DNA of 57,859 nt from Chitinispirillales bacterium (GTDB taxonomy: Bacteria; Fibrobacterota; Chitinivibrionia; Chitinivibrionales; Chitinispirillaceae), in contig JAIRVB010000015.1 of the NCBI GenBank assembly GCA_031254105.1, positions 1 through 57,859 on the forward strand. Reading direction: 5' to 3'. The position numbers and the translations under genes were made by a program. The notes under the pieces were generated by a model that was not told the origin of the DNA, made no database searches, and saw only the letters and a list, made by a program, of their open reading frames with translations. Shown here in pieces: positions 57,765 to 57,859 of this stretch. Position 1 is the first letter of the stretch; each line of letters begins with the position of its first letter.

Positions 57765-57859
57765 TATCAGGCTCTTTTAATAACGGTTAATAACGGTTGA
57801 TATTTGCGGGGGTTGATGATGATTCCTCCTCCGATAAAATAGAAAGATATGGCCTTGTA

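Overview
The window reads as a chromosomal segment of a motile, diderm (outer-membrane) anaerobe-like bacterium, most likely from the Fibrobacterota or a neighbouring FCB lineage. This assignment is an inference. The clues are a secreted GH9 cellulase with a C-terminal sorting-type domain, a eukaryote-like UTP-glucose-1-phosphate uridylyltransferase, a DUF4914 PEPCK-like protein, a Bat (aerotolerance-type) operon, and a flagellar operon with fliY and flbD of the kind seen in spirochaetes, clostridia and motile Fibrobacterota. I see no rRNA, tRNA or CRISPR array.

Layout. 1-9.8 kb: an orphan type III restriction subunit, a LiaF-like membrane protein, a SprT-like metalloprotein, a small unknown, UGPase, a beta-helix protein and a lipoprotein-like protein. 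9.9-13.2 kb (minus strand): an overlapping operon of a degenerate GH57-like protein, a STAS-membrane protein and a lytic transglycosylase. 13.3-18.2 kb: PHP hydrolase, a membrane sensor-like protein, a candidate small RNA with its own promoter and terminator, and the GH9 cellulase. 18.6-24 kb: an accessory island with a Ser/Thr kinase, a ParA/ribbon-helix-helix pair, an Rpn-type nuclease, three arrays of a TTAGCTAAT repeat, an IS110-family element and a truncated REP-associated (RAYT) transposase. 24-30.2 kb: DUF4914, EttA, a cold-shock protein and a DUF4139 protein.

30.7-48.6 kb is a flagellar locus in order: motE-like, fliK, flgD, a TIGR02530-type protein, flgE, flbD, motA, motB, fliL, fliM, fliY, fliO, fliP, fliQ, fliR, flhB. 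It begins with a well-matched sigma-54 promoter. Its gene junctions are repeatedly occupied by palindromic or terminal-inverted-repeat elements that start on the stop codon of the upstream gene. 48.7-55.4 kb (minus strand) is a Bat operon (DUF4381-like, BatA, BatB, BatC, BatD-BatE fusion) without MoxR or DUF58 in view. The window ends with a DUF554 membrane protein, a GyrI-like protein and a promoter region pointing out of the window.

The most unusual property is the density of short dispersed repeats. At least five families can be recognised by eye: two MITE-like families, GCGGAAATA-edged elements with up to 24-bp perfect terminal repeats, GGGCGGC/GGAACGACC-type palindromes, and AT-rich phrase repeats. 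Some have entered coding sequence in frame (the restriction gene; probably the fliP N-terminus). Together with the RAYT remnant and the IS110 element they make a natural record of repeat spread.
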